A stretch of DNA of 64,000 nucleotides. Source: Tetrapyrgos nigripes. Taxonomy: Eukaryota > Basidiomycota > Agaricomycetes > Agaricales > Campanellaceae. The stretch is from positions 86,836 through 150,835 of the forward strand of contig JAACJM010000199.1 in the NCBI GenBank assembly GCA_013368315.1, written 5' to 3'. Both the position numbers and the translations under genes were made by a program. Within the stretch, counting starts at the first letter, position 1, and every line of letters begins with the position of its first letter. Shown here in pieces: positions 10,643 through 21,529 of this stretch. The notes below the pieces were generated by a model. It saw only the letters and a program-made list of their open reading frames with translations, ran no database searches and had not been told where the DNA came from.

Positions 10643-10682
10643 AGATTTCTCAGGGGCACAGTCATGTGCCCCTGAGAAATCT
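10643..10682. repeat. 17-bp perfect hairpin
   Basis: AGATTTCTCAGGGGCAC at 10643-10659 is followed by a 6-nt loop and its exact reverse complement at 10666-10682. It sits 27 bp upstream of the Harbinger transposase start, and could be a regulatory stem or the junction of two element ends. Confidence 0.8.
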
Positions 10683-11710
10683 CTGCCCAGTCTTACGGGA
10701 ATGCGATTACGATTAATCCATCAATTATTCTTATTGCAAATTCTGTGTCAATCTTTTTTTATTTGGTCGGGGCCCAATTAACCCTTACGGGAAGTCATCC
10801 AGTGCCATGAGATCCAAACGGCAGGTATAGTACATTCTACATACCCCCAGGCGTTACATTACAGTTAAGAAAGCATTTTGTCATTGCCGGAAATGGTCTG
10901 CATCCTCACCTGAGGCCCCGCCTGAGTGAAGCAAATGACGGGCTTCAGTAGGGCTTTGGTAGTCTCATCAAAGTCTCATACTTACCCAATATTAGGGCTT
11001 CGGCGCGTTCAGTCTTTCTGCCATCTTGAAAAATTGTATTTAAATTAATTGTACATATAATCTATTTTAGTGCTTTAGATCACCTTTCTATGAGGTAGAA
11101 AGTGAGCAAGATGCGAAAGAGGATTGAGGCGAGGATTTTGAGGCGCGTCAAGAGTCACGTACCATTCACGTGATTGGGGCAGAGGGGGGTCGACTGGGGA
11201 AGCTCCTTCACTCAGGCCATCTTCGAATACTCGTAACTTCAAGATATTGCTGGCCTTTGCATCATACCTCAACAGTGATTTGGATGACATTTGCGCCTGT
11301 CATCCGAAATACCGTAGAACATCTCAAAATGCATAAAGATTTGGGGCGATTTGTGGGATACGAACCGGCTGGCAATTCGCCTTTGAATCAAATCTCATAG
11401 TTGCTAGTTGCATTGTCTATAACGATGTAGAGATAACAATAGGTTGACAAGGTGGGTCAGGACAAGATTCTTTGCACACGCTGTGCCTTGGCCCCCTTGC
11501 AGTGCACTAAAAGTTGCCACAGAATCCAAACAGAATCAGTAGAATTATATAGGAGAAGCATGGACTGGGCCTGGGATGCAGCTTCCTGTGTGACTTGTCC
11601 CCCAAATCCAGTAGGTACTAAGCCTTGCCGCCTCACTGCTTCTGCTTCTTTACTTGTTCACATGAACTCATTCCATCTCACAGCTTTAAAATAGATTGTC
11701 CAGCAAGTCA
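10683..11710. other. Region without a recognisable gene
   Basis: Only short frames occur (for example 11290-11075 minus) and none resembles a known protein. It separates the Harbinger remnant from the dioxygenase gene. Confidence 0.5.
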
Positions 11711-11716
11711 TATAAG
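11711..11716 (+). promoter_or_regulatory. TATA-like motif of the dioxygenase gene
   Basis: TATAAG lies 49 bp upstream of the ATG at 11760, followed by a pyrimidine-rich tract ending TCTTCTCATC at the start codon. Confidence 0.4.
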
Positions 11717-11759
11717 TCCCATCTGATCAGGCTTCTGTGCCTCCTTTTTTCTTCTCATC

Positions 11760-14200
11760 ATGGATGCAAGTTCTAGTACTACTCAAGCCCAAAGGGTGTC
11801 CTTAAGGCAAGCTATATCCAGAGTGACCCAAAAATTGGGAGTTCTTTCTTCTTCTTATATTGAGAATACATACTTATCAGACTGTAGCTTTCCAATTGTC
11901 ACCAGTATTGAAGATGGAACATTGAGAATTGATATGAATTTCTTGGACTTGGCTTTAGAAAGACACCAAGATGCCATCTCTGTTGAACATCTCCCCAACT
12001 CTGATCCAGACATCCAATTTATTCTTCAAGAATATTATAGAAAAGGAAAGTAAGTATTGTACCAAATCCTGTTTCCTTTACATTGAGGCTAAAGAATAAT
12101 TCAGAGTAGCAGAAGCTACAGCAGAGTATCAAAAACGGTAAATCCTAAATGGTATCACTCATTTATTTTATATACATTTATTTCTTCATCTTCAAGGCCT
12201 CGATCTGACTCAGATGCAAGTGCTGATGATGAAAATCCAACAAAACTACAGCGAATTGATTCTCCAACTTTTGAACCATTCTTCACTCTGTACCATTCTG
12301 AACCAGACCCCGACACTCCTTACCATTCTGAACCAGCCACTCCTTGCTATTCCAGACCACTCACTCCTTACAGTTCTGAGCCAGGAACACCATACCAGTC
12401 AGGTGGTGAAGTATCAGAGGATCCAAAGAAGAGTGAAGTATCAGAGAATCCAAAGAAGGGTAGGACAGGGCGTAAGAGGGGCAAAGGGCGAGGAAGAAAG
12501 GGTAAAAAGGCTGAGAATACCAAGGCTGAGAAGGGGAAAGAGGTAGACCCAGGAGAGAAGGGAGGTCTGAATATGCCAGTTACTCATTATCATACTAGGC
12601 AAGCAGTATCACTCCTCAGATTCTCATTTTTCTATACTCAGTTTTTCCTCTTCAAATTTTAGGTATGATGAGAAGGCTCCTGCTCACCTTCGACAAGTTA
12701 GAGATGCTTCAAATCTGACAGGGGTTGAGGGAAGGACTAGAAAACAGCAAAGGAATAAGAATCGCAAGAAAGCAATCCGTGATTCAATTGTTTTTGACAA
12801 CATCACCTACTATGAAGCTGAGGGAGAGGCTTTCAATGTCAAGAATCTTCCTCTAACTACCACTGGATGGCAAGGTAGAAACACTCCAGCCAAAATCCGC
12901 CAACTACTGTCATCAAGTCTAGAGGATGGGTCACTATCTCAGTTATTGGGAGATATCCAATTGATAAATTATGTCCAGTCAGTATTCTTTCAAGCTTTTA
13001 TGTCAGATTATCTCAAAGTAGGTTTTTTTCAGAGATCAAAGCACTGGAATTGTGGACACTGATGGCAGACTTATCATCTTCCGCAGTCATCTCACACCAA
13101 ATATATCTAAAATTCTTCCTGAGGTTATTGAAACTGTGCAGCAGATGGTAAATTCCACCAAACATCCATTCAATGAAGGAGCTATGAAGAAGAATACCAG
13201 AGGTCTTCACTGGTTCACTAATCATGGTATAGACAGAAACAGTAAAAAAGTAAGTGATTAATGGCTCAATTTTTTTCCTGCCTTTTCACAGGATTATAGG
13301 TGCCATCTTTCAGTGCATTTGAAAAAAGTAATCCAAATCATTCCCAGTTTTTTGAGAAAGATGCCTGTTTCACAACTCTAACGTAAGTGATCAGAAGATT
13401 ATTGGTTGCAAATATATTTCAAACCCTTAAAAGTAACTATGCCTGCAAATTGTTGGAGAGAGCCTTTCCCCAGGTAGCCAAAAGGTATAAAGAGGCTGCT
13501 GAAAGGAACTCAAAACTGTTTCCTGGACTCCCTCCCCCACAATATGGTCTATTTTACAACTTTTGTGTAAATGCCCCTAGAGAGGGAGTACCAAGGGTGT
13601 TCTGTACTCCTCATGTGGATTTCAAGAACATTGGTTTAGGAATTTGTATTGTTTTTGTCTATGGTAAGTGTACCTATAAGCCAATTTCTGATTTCATAAC
13701 TCACAAAAATTTGATCAATATAACAGGCCATTTCAACCATAGGGAAAAATGCTGGTTGGTTTTGTGGGAGGCTGGGGTTGCTATGGAATTGCCACCAGGT
13801 GTATTCTTGCTTTATCCTTCTGCTTTGTTTCTCCACTTCAATGTGGACTTGGAAGGTGAATTATACTCAAATTACTTTGTTAACCAACTAATCTTTTTCA
13901 GACCTTCCTCTCTATGTCACTCAGTCAGGTGCCAAACCTACGCCTGCTAACACTCAGCCTTTAAACTGTTTTTGTGGCAAAGATCAAGCTACACATTCGG
14001 CTGACAAGAACTGGTTGGATGCATCAGGAAGGGGTTCTATTGTTTGGTTTTCTCAGGCAACAATGTTTTCCTCTGCAGAGCTGGGATATAACACTATCAA
14101 AGAAGCTGAAGAAGCAGGAGCTCAGACTTATTGTGACATTGATGAATGGCTGGAAAAGGATATTTACACAGAAATGAGGCAGCTTGCAGTTGAAGATTGA
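11760..14200 (+). CDS. TET/JBP-related 2OG-Fe(II) dioxygenase-like protein, element-borne
   Basis: Multi-exon gene from ATG 11760 (MDASSSTTQAQRV) to TGA 14198. The N-terminal part has an SEP-TPY-type Ser/Pro repeat (12270-12410) and a Lys/Gly-rich basic stretch. The C-terminal domain carries CTPHVDFKNIGLGICIVF with the HxD iron-binding pair, WLVLWEAGVAMELPPG, then LYPSALFLHFN with the distal His. RGSIVWFSQATMFSSAELGY follows, a tail typical of a large basidiomycete dioxygenase family related to TET/JBP 5-methylpyrimidine oxidases. The 2OG-binding Arg expected after the distal His is not evident (DLPLYVTQSG). A T-run at 13020-13030 seems to shift the frame between DYLK and FRDQSTG, so the copy may be inactive. 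It converges on the Mutator-like gene, with 70 bp between the stops. Confidence 0.6.
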
Positions 14201-14270
14201 TTTCTCTTCTTTTTTTTTTTTTTTGTAAATTGATTCTGAAAGTTTTGGGCATTAATATGGAAACTTTTAT

Positions 14271-17200
14271 TTAAAATTTAATAAAAACTGATCCAGATCC
14301 AGAAGTAGATAAAGCTAATTCTTGACTAGCTGCCAAGGTTTTCTTATATTCCTTTTGTGCTTTTGCAACAGCGGCTTGGGCATGTCTAAGCTGTTCAGGA
14401 CTTTGTGCCCTTTGTAGTCTGTTCTGGGTGTTCTTGAGCTTTGCCAGGGACTTTTCAAGATTCAAGTTCTGCTTTAAAATTTTATCATCCTGTCTTTTCA
14501 GCTTGACTTCATGAGAGAGAGCTATAAAAATGATGTTAACAGAAACTCCTCTTGAGATTGTTTGGAAATTCTCACACTTTCTGTTTCTGCTCCTGTGTAC
14601 ACTGTTAAATATTATATTGCTAGGATTGGATCTGATTCTTGTATGTTCATAAACCTTGGAACTTCTCAGTAAAGTTATATACAAAAAAAGAGGAAATCTT
14701 ACATCTATCTCCATGACCTTCCTGATATCATAAGCCTGTGATTTGGTTACTCCTTCAACAACAGAGCATTGAATGCCCTCCCTATATACATCCCTATGTG
14801 CACTTTCAACTGGATTTGTAGTGGAATCACCAGCAAGCCAAGCAGTCATAGGTATAAGACTTTTTGCCCAGCACATAGCTTCAAATGCAAATTTGCTCCT
14901 GATCTTATCCTGGACCCAGTCTTAGATAAATTGATAGTCAGTATAACCATTATAAATCAAAACCTATTCAATGCTCACCTTGACCAGCCTTACCACCATT
15001 CGCATTGATGAAATTGATAGTTTGATCCCAATTAGGATGCTGAATGCAGATGAGACTTCTCATCTGGGTTTTGACAGCCTCATTGACTGAGGAGGAATCA
15101 ATGTTCCTATGTATATGAGTTATGCAAAGTCTGACTAGCCTATGCAAATGCTCATAAGGCCCAAGATCTTGCAATTTTCTGTTTCTGTCATATAGGTCAT
15201 ATGAATCTGGAGGTAGCTCTGCAGCCACTTTGCAAAGATATAAGCCCAATCCTAAGTATATCAGAATTATATTTGGTAAGAATGAACAATTCTCTCACCT
15301 TTAGCTTGACCTCCTCCTTGGTCAAGAGTCCAAAGAATAATTCCAACCATATCTGATTCCAAAGCACTCTTGGAATGAAGATGTCTGAATCTGAGATATT
15401 TTCCAGTATCTTGTTGTATTATTTGATGAATCTTTTCAAAGAGCAAACAATGAGCTTCTGCTGACTCTCTATTCATCAGGGCTCTGGCATATACTAAGCC
15501 TGGTTTAGAGTAAGTATTGTAATTTCAAAAACCATATATAGAGTACTCACATTTGCCATCATGTCTTCTACCCAATAGTTCAAATTCCAAATATCCAGCT
15601 ACCCTTTTGAAAGATATATCACTTTGAAGGTAAGGTACCTCCAGAATAAGCCTGCTTTGAGCTGGAGTCATGCATACTGCAATTCTGAAAGGATCCTTGG
15701 AATTGGGAGAGAATGATTGATCTGCTATGTCCTCAGTATCACCAGATGAAAGAGTAATCTCTTCAACAACTCTGATATAATGCTCATGCTGAGGAAGTGT
15801 AGAATCTTGAACTTTCTTAAGATGGAGCAAACCTGAAACATATGTTAATTAGTTGAGGTTGAGGTTGAGGATATAACTTACCGTTCCATCCTGTTCCTTC
15901 AGGAAAAGACTTTTTCTGAGCTTGCTTGATATAGGCTCTGATATGTTCTGCATTGGCCAAAGAGGGATGAAGGTCTGCAAAAGTAGCAGCCCCAGGTTTT
16001 ATAAAAGGAAGTTTTTGGTATAGGAAGGATTGTGCCAGGGGATGTCTGAATAATCTCCTGGGAGTTAATCCAGCAAGCTCAGTGCCAAAGGAGCCCAATA
16101 GTTCAAAAACCTCATCTCTCATGCTAGCAGGAGTTCTATCAGGCATGGGAATTGGGTGTGTATGAACTCCAGAGCAAACAATGAGCACCCTTGGACAAGC
16201 ATGTCTAGATTCAGGAACTGGCTCATAGACTCTGAATTTGCAATTGCAAGAGAGATTGACTAGTTCTGTCAAAAGCATGGTTCCTGCCTGAGAACGATGT
16301 TGAAATCCTGAAAAATAATTATCAGTTGCTTAGTAGAAAAATAAACCACTGATGACAGCTTACCACAGCATACTGTTTTACTTCCAAAATTTTGAACATT
16401 TGAACAGGAAGAAAGAGGTCCATAACCTAGACTCAAAGCTTCCTGTTCAAAATGAGAAATAGCTTCCACATCATTCTGAACAAGAGCTAAGAGATAGCTA
16501 TGGTGAACTGCTCCTCTTGCTATTGTAAAATCCACCAAATGATTTCTAGAGTGAGAGACATCATAGTGTTCACAGCTAATTACAGTTGTTGAATCAAAAT
16601 CTCTTGGGAAAATGTTACTATGAACTTGAATTACTCACCAAAGATAAGGCTCCCCTGATCCTGTATATTTCAACAAAATTCTGCCTTGACAAGTTTGTTT
16701 GCCAGTTTGCCCTCTTTTGGCCTTTGTAGGACTAGTGTGGACCAAATCCCATTCTGCTTTCTCAGCACCAGAATAAGAGGTATGTTGCTGAAGTCTAGCC
16801 ATACAGCCATGGTCTCTAACTGAGGCCCAATATGCCAAAGTCTTCTCAAAGACATCTCTAAGTGGGCTAGAGGAGGCTTGACTATGCTGATGTTGAATCT
16901 GTGTCTTTAGAGTTTCTCTTGTAGCAACAGTATGATTACAGCCTTCAGCATTGAGGTAGGGGCATATCTTCACACCCTGACCTGTATATCAATAGCATAA
17001 GATCTCCAAAGTGTCAGAATAAACATTTCAGACATGTGGCTCACAGGTTGAGAATGATTTAACACAGATAACCTCTTCAAAATCCTTCAAAAGCACTTTT
17101 TTTGCTATGGCCTGGCCCTGTGGATATCCATGAGAATAAACCACATTTTTAATAGGACTTTGCCAATTATTGGGATCCATTTCAAATAAGTGCCCAACCA

Positions 17201-17375
17201 GCTCCTTCTCATTGAAGCCAGTTTCTGGATACTCCAATAAAGTACCTTTTCCATAATGGTACAATTTGGCCAGAGTGGTTTGACGATTCAGAGGAACATT
17301 GTATTCCACTGAAAGAGCAAGAGGAGATGAAGAAAGACCAGGGGAAGGATTCAGAAGTTCTGAGAGAGAAAGCAT
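14271..17375 (-). CDS. Mutator-like (MULE-type) transposase
   Basis: About ten exons on the minus strand, from ATG 17375 (MLSLSELLNPSP) to TAA 14271. TATAAAA at 17438-17444, about 65 bp upstream, favours this start over the ATG at 17450. Order: a Cys/His finger (ICPYLNAEGCNHT ... QIQHQHS); a VLIVCSGVHTHPIPMPDR block like the C-x-G-x-H-x-H before MULE cores; SDISFKRVAGYLEF (first Asp); ARALMNRESAEAHCLLF; ALESDMVGIILWTLDQGG (second Asp); LCITHIHRNID, like the MULE C-x-x-H-x-x-x-N; DSTTNPVESAHRDVYREG with the likely third acidic residue; and a C-terminal coiled coil (LEKSLAKLKNTQNRLQ). No stop was found in the exons followed. Superfamily assignment rests on motif order; KDZ-type is the alternative. 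Confidence 0.6.
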
Positions 17376-17437
17376 TGTTAAGGACAAGTGGAAATAAGAC
17401 TGGGGAGTCAAGAAGCCTGCCCAGTATTTACAGCTCA

Positions 17438-17444
17438 TTTTATA
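17438..17444 (-). promoter_or_regulatory. TATA box of the Mutator-like gene
   Basis: TATAAAA on the minus strand, about 65 bp upstream of the ATG at 17375. Confidence 0.45.
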
Positions 17445-17739
17445 TCTCATTATTCAAAGTTTCAAAAACATCTCTATACTTGAGAAAAACTTGAAAGAAA
17501 TACATAAACATGGCTTGAAAAAATAAAAGTCATACAAGTATAGGTTCACCAGCCTGCCTGTACTGCCTGTAGAATATCCAAATACAATGCATACGTATGT
17601 CTGCGGCCTGAAAAGAGATGTACCTACATCCCACATGTCCATGGCCTGAAAAATAGTTGTCATCCATACGCATTTATGGCTTGGAAAGACGCGCTGGGTG
17701 TACGCGTCCATGATCCAAAAACATAATGTCATATGTACA

Positions 17740-18275
17740 TGTTCATGGCTTGAGAGGATGTGTCATGTGTATGTGTTCACGGCATGTCACATAAACGTAT
17801 TCACGGCTTGAGAGGACGTGTCATGTGTACGCGTTCACGGCTTGAGAGGACTTGTCATGTGTACACGTTCACGGCGTGTCACATAAACGCGTTCAAGGCT
17901 TGAAAGGACTTGTCATGTGTATGCGTTCACGGCTTGAGAGGACTTGTCATGTGTACGTGTTCATGGCGTGTCACATAAACGTGTTCAAGGCTTGAGAGGA
18001 CATGCCATGTGTATGCGTTCACGGCTTGAGAGGACTTGTCATGTGTACGCGTTCACGGCGTGTCACATAAACGTGTTCAAGGCTTGAAAGGACTTGTCAT
18101 GTGTACGTGTTCATGGCGTGTCACATAAACGCGTTCAAGGCTTGAGAGGACGTGCCATGTGTATGCGTTCACGGCTTGAGAGGACTTGTCATGTGTACGC
18201 GTTCACGGCGTGTCACGTGTCACGTAAACACGTTCACGGCTTGAAAGGACGTGTCATGTAAACGCGTCAGCTGCT
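17740..18275. repeat. Minisatellite of interleaved 34-bp and 24-bp units
   Basis: Units of the type GTTCACGGCTTGAGAGGAC + TTGTCATGTGTACGC alternate with GTTCACGGCGTGTCACATAAAC. Repeats vary at CpG sites (CACG/CATG, ACGC/ACAC). It lies between the Mutator-like gene and the right end of the 16.7-kb element. Confidence 0.85.
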
Positions 18276-18433
18276 TAGGATATGTACCCGCCCATGTCAG
18301 TTTTTCATTAGTACTATTATAGTGCAGCCCCCCCCCCCTCTTGCAGTCACAGATATAGTACTGCCTAGTACTGCACCGTAACTCGACGGCGGAAAGCCGC
18401 CGGGTACCTCAAACACAGCCACATCGGCAATCG

Positions 18434-19094
18434 AGCTGTACCGATCTACCAGTCCCTCACATGACCGGATATGTGTATGAAAACGAGATATATTTGGAAT
18501 CTAGATATAAATACAAAAAGATGATGTATCTGTAAGCTAGATATTTGATCAGAAAGTTGCTATATAAGGATGAATTTTAGTATATTTGATTGATTTGCAG
18601 ACATATTCTGTATCAAAGCTATTGAAAGAACTACAAAAAGACCTCAAATCAGGATTCCAGACATGGTTACGGATATGTGTCCGAAAAGACAATAAGTCCG
18701 GATTCCGGACAAGGGTCCCAATAGTAGTCCTGGCAGATGAACTGATAGATCAGAATGAATGCTATAAAAATATCAGTATTACGGACATATAAACTATACG
18801 CACCCATATCTGGAAGCCGGATGTATTGTCTTTTCAGACGCATATCTGTAACTATATCCGGATTCTCGATTCTCGGTCTTTTTGTACTTCTTTTAATAGC
18901 TTTGATACATAATATGTCTACACACCAATCAAATATACTAAAATGCATCCCTATATAGCAACTTTCTGTTCAAATATGTAGCTTACTGATACATCATCTT
19001 TTTGTACTTATATCTAGTTTCCAGATATATCTCATTCTCGTACACATATCCGGTCAAAGATCCGTCGAGCGGAAATTTGTCCCTTTTCGGCGTG
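18434..19094 (-). repeat. Right terminal inverted repeat of the 16.7-kb element, interrupted by a MITE
   Basis: Positions 18434-18461 and 19057-19094 together are the inverted copy of 2389-2465. The right end reads ...GTCCCTTTTCGGCGTG followed by AAA. Confidence 0.72.
18462..19056. mobile_element. 595-bp foldback MITE
   Basis: The ends TGACCGGATATGTGTATG and CATATCCGGTCA are inverted, and homology continues inward (GATGATGTATC / GATACATCATC; CGAAAAGACAATA / TATTGTCTTTTCAG) for nearly 290 bp per arm, so the whole element folds on itself. It has no coding capacity. The target duplication is not certain because the ends overlap a CCGGTCA already present in the host repeat. Confidence 0.8.
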
Positions 19095-19475
19095 AAACAG
19101 TTTGACGGGGACAAGATCATACTGCAAGCTACAAACGCAGAAGATTGCCCAGTGAAGATAACCAAACGCTATCTACAATCACGCGATTCCCTATACCCTG
19201 CTCATCCAAACTTATTCGCTCGCAAAGACGGCTCCATCCCCACCAGGCAATGGTTCATCCGACGCCTTCGTCATTATTTCCCAAACGATGTGTCCGGCCA
19301 TTCATTGCGTTCCGGTGGCGCTACTCACTACGCGTCACTCGGGTATTCTTGGGAAGTGATCCAGACTATTGGACGTTGGACTTCTGAAGCTTTCCGTCTT
19401 TATATCCGCAAGCACCCTTTCTTTTTCTCAGCTTTACTCACGAAAAAGCGAACAACTCCTCTCGGCTCCGCTTAA
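19095..19475 (+). pseudogene. Tyrosine recombinase, catalytic half (DIRS-like)
   Basis: The frame starts directly after the 16.7-kb element and reads KQFDGDKIIL, RYLQSRD, IPTRQWFIRRLRHYF, GHSLRSGGATHYASLGY, GRWTSEAFRLYIRKHP, ending TTPLGSA at 19475. HSLRSGG supplies the catalytic H-x-x-R, GRW the second box and YIRKHP the nucleophile Tyr. These enzymes integrate DIRS-like retroelements through circular intermediates. The N-terminal half is missing, so this is a remnant. A matching DIRS end motif lies 90 bp downstream. Confidence 0.85.
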
Positions 19476-20039
19476 CATCGTTCCTCACTCCCCTCATAAC
19501 CTTTCCACAATTCCATAGGCTTCATAGCGCTGCTGAGCCTCATCTCGTCGAAATATACCCAGGGGAGTCGCTGTTTCAGGGCTCCCCGTGATCCGCCTAT
19601 CATTCACTGTCCGAAATTCTTCTTAGACGATGCTGCAAGATGATTAGAGTGGAAAAGATGACGCATTGTATTACAGTCACGTCAAGTGACTGTTACTCCA
19701 ATACAGTGCGTGATCTTTCCGCTCATGGGATAATTGTGCGTTTTTACTAGGCTCGATTCCATCCGTTCTGTTTCGAAATCCGCCGGTCGTTCGTCAGAAC
19801 GGCTGGCATTTTTGGGCGTCGTTTTGGGAGCTTGGCATGTGAGTTTGAACTTGTAAGAATCTGCTTCTTGTCTGCTTCCGGTCTCGAGTACCGAAATGTC
19901 GCAATGTATCTTCTTTTCTCCCCAGTCACTTTCTAAGTCAAAAATAATACTCTACAACATCCATATTAAAGGCTACATCCTCCGCCGTCACAAGTCCCAG
20001 TGTTGGATCATGCTCGTCAAAAACCTGAGCTAAATCACC
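19476..20039. other. DIRS terminal motif and palindrome; no gene
   Basis: CAGGGGAGTCGCTGTTTCAG (from about 19559), continuing into GGCTCCCCGTGATCC, recurs inverted at 23395-23428 and, shortened, at 24035-24052; GGGGAG/CTCCCC is itself an inverted repeat. A CAGTCAC/GTGACTG palindrome lies at about 19675-19693 inside a longer imperfect stem. Confidence 0.55.
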
Positions 20040-20230
20040 CTCTCGCTGTGGCTGGCTCAAGGCATTTCGATGATTTGGTTTTCCAATTGGAATCGTCCAA
20101 CTCGGACGAGACTGATAATACTGAAAATAAGGATGGAGATGGACGAGGTAGCAGGTATAGGTATAGGTATCGGGCTGAAAAACGACAACCGATGGTTAGA
20201 GATTCGTCTGTGAAGCTGTGGAAGTTTTGA
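20040..20230 (+). pseudogene. WD40 gene copy 2, 3' fragment only
   Basis: Begins abruptly at TCTCGCTGTGG in the last exon and runs to VRDSSVKLWKF and the stop. All upstream blades are missing, replaced by unrelated sequence, so it cannot make the protein. It matches 873-1062 closely. Confidence 0.9.
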
Positions 20231-20513
20231 CGAATCGAGGTTTTCTTGATACTTACTGCGGAGTAACGTTTCCCAACGTCCAACCGTAAACCGTTCATTT
20301 TTAAATACAGATGTCTAGCTATCACAACAAAGATTCGAAAGCAAGTACAACACTACGAAAACAGGTCAAAGGAAAAGGAAAAGTAACACAGGTAACGACA
20401 ATACGAACTAGAAAGAGTGAAAGCAAAAGGAAAACAAAAAACAGGAAGCGTCATCATATAATTAGGCACAACCTTTGGTATATGGCGAAACATCTCTCAA
20501 TCCCATACACCTA

Positions 20514-21391
20514 TTACCACGAATGGACTTTAAGTCTGGGTATTCTTGTAGGCGCCTGAAAACTTGTGTTAGGAAATTTCTGGGAGCTGACCTTGAAGGT
20601 AATCTTACAGTTAGGACAGATGGCACGACTGCGAAATTCGATAGGGGCTTGATCATTGTGCACGTAACGAGCAGAACTCGGAGCACTATGGATCGCGGCA
20701 CTATCAGCCAACCCAATCCCTTGAGCGGTCTGTCCAGCATTGCTTCCATTGTATGAGTCGCGTTGCTCCTTTTCTTGCGACCGTCACGTTCGATGGTGCT
20801 CTGGAAAGTACGTATGATATGAGGATGTGAAAGGGAGGAGTAAAACGCGTCATAATTAAGCAAAAAGATTGCATAGATAGTAAAAAGGACAATTTACCGT
20901 GATAGACGCGACGAGAGCCTGAATCTCATCGTAACAATGAATTATTTTGTGGATGGCTTTGACGCGATAGTATGCATAAGTATGCATTGACGACCAGCGG
21001 AACATATGACGGCCTGCTTCTTCTCTTATCAGGGAAAGGGCATCTTCAATTCTGCAAAGCATCTGAACCGAAAGGTCAGAAACTGTCAGCGTTTCTGAGA
21101 AGATAGCCAAGACAAAGTACACTCGCACCTCCAGAGGTCCAATTCGTGACTCCCCCATACGACTGCAGGGATTTCTTCGTCCCGACAACGTCCCAATGCG
21201 TCTCGAGCTTTGTTGAATGACCTTTCCAAACTTACGAGCGTCAGGCAAGGATAACGACAGCCCAGAAGAATTAATCCTGAAGACACGATTGCAACCGCTA
21301 AACTGATCGCTCGACAAACAGTGTTAGGTGCATATGTGTCGAATTGGGATGCTATTGTAGAGATATCGACGAGATCGGGCAAGGTTGACAT
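20514..21391 (-). CDS. Hypothetical membrane protein, copy 2
   Basis: Same three-exon layout as copy 1: ATG at 21391 (MSTLPDLVDIS), a membrane segment (AISLAVAIVSSGLILLGC), SFNKARDALGRCRDEEIP, an exon with LIREEAGRHMFRW, then STIERDGRKKRS. Relative to copy 1 the last exon has a deletion of about 19 nt that changes the frame. One frame then continues SSARYVHNDQAPIEFRSRAICPNC and ends at 20514. Which copy keeps the ancestral end is unclear. Function unknown. Confidence 0.4.
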
Positions 21392-21529
21392 CGGACAATT
21401 GAAGAAAACTTTGTGGAATAGGTGGTGGTGAGTCGGATGATATTCGGAATGGCCCATAATCATTACGAGGCCTTCAGGCTGAGTTAATTTATGTCGTAGC
21501 GACCTCCTGGATCTTTTCCACAGGTTCAA

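Larger units (their letters stand above)
2389..19094. mobile_element. Candidate 16.7-kb TIR element with 3-bp AAA duplication
   Basis: The left end (from 2389) and the reverse complement of the right end (to 19094) share CAC(A/G)CCGAAAAGGG, then ACAAATTTCCGCTCGACGGA, then a further related stretch to TAGATCGGTACAG. The right copy of this repeat is interrupted by a foldback MITE. Both ends are flanked by AAA, and removing the interval plus one AAA restores a recombinase motif. The 3-bp duplication and CAC- start suggest the CACTA/EnSpm group; PIF/Harbinger also makes 3-bp duplications, and a Harbinger transposase lies inside, so the class is open. Contents: zinc-finger gene, satellites, peroxygenase fragment, Harbinger transposase, 2OG dioxygenase and Mutator-like transposase. 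Some of these may be later nested insertions. Confidence 0.68.
20040..21400. repeat. Segmental duplication, unit 2
   Basis: Matches 873-2270 in the same orientation. The left edge is sharp, in the middle of a WD40 exon. Confidence 0.85.

Noticed and set aside
2389..19094. Starship-type giant element
   Set aside because: No Captain-type (DUF3435) recombinase gene at the 5' end and these are ascomycete elements; the inverted ends and 3-bp duplication fit a cut-and-paste DNA transposon.
19095..19475. Crypton recombinase
   Set aside because: Downstream end motif and the paralogue's linkage to RT and RNase H point to a DIRS-like retroelement.
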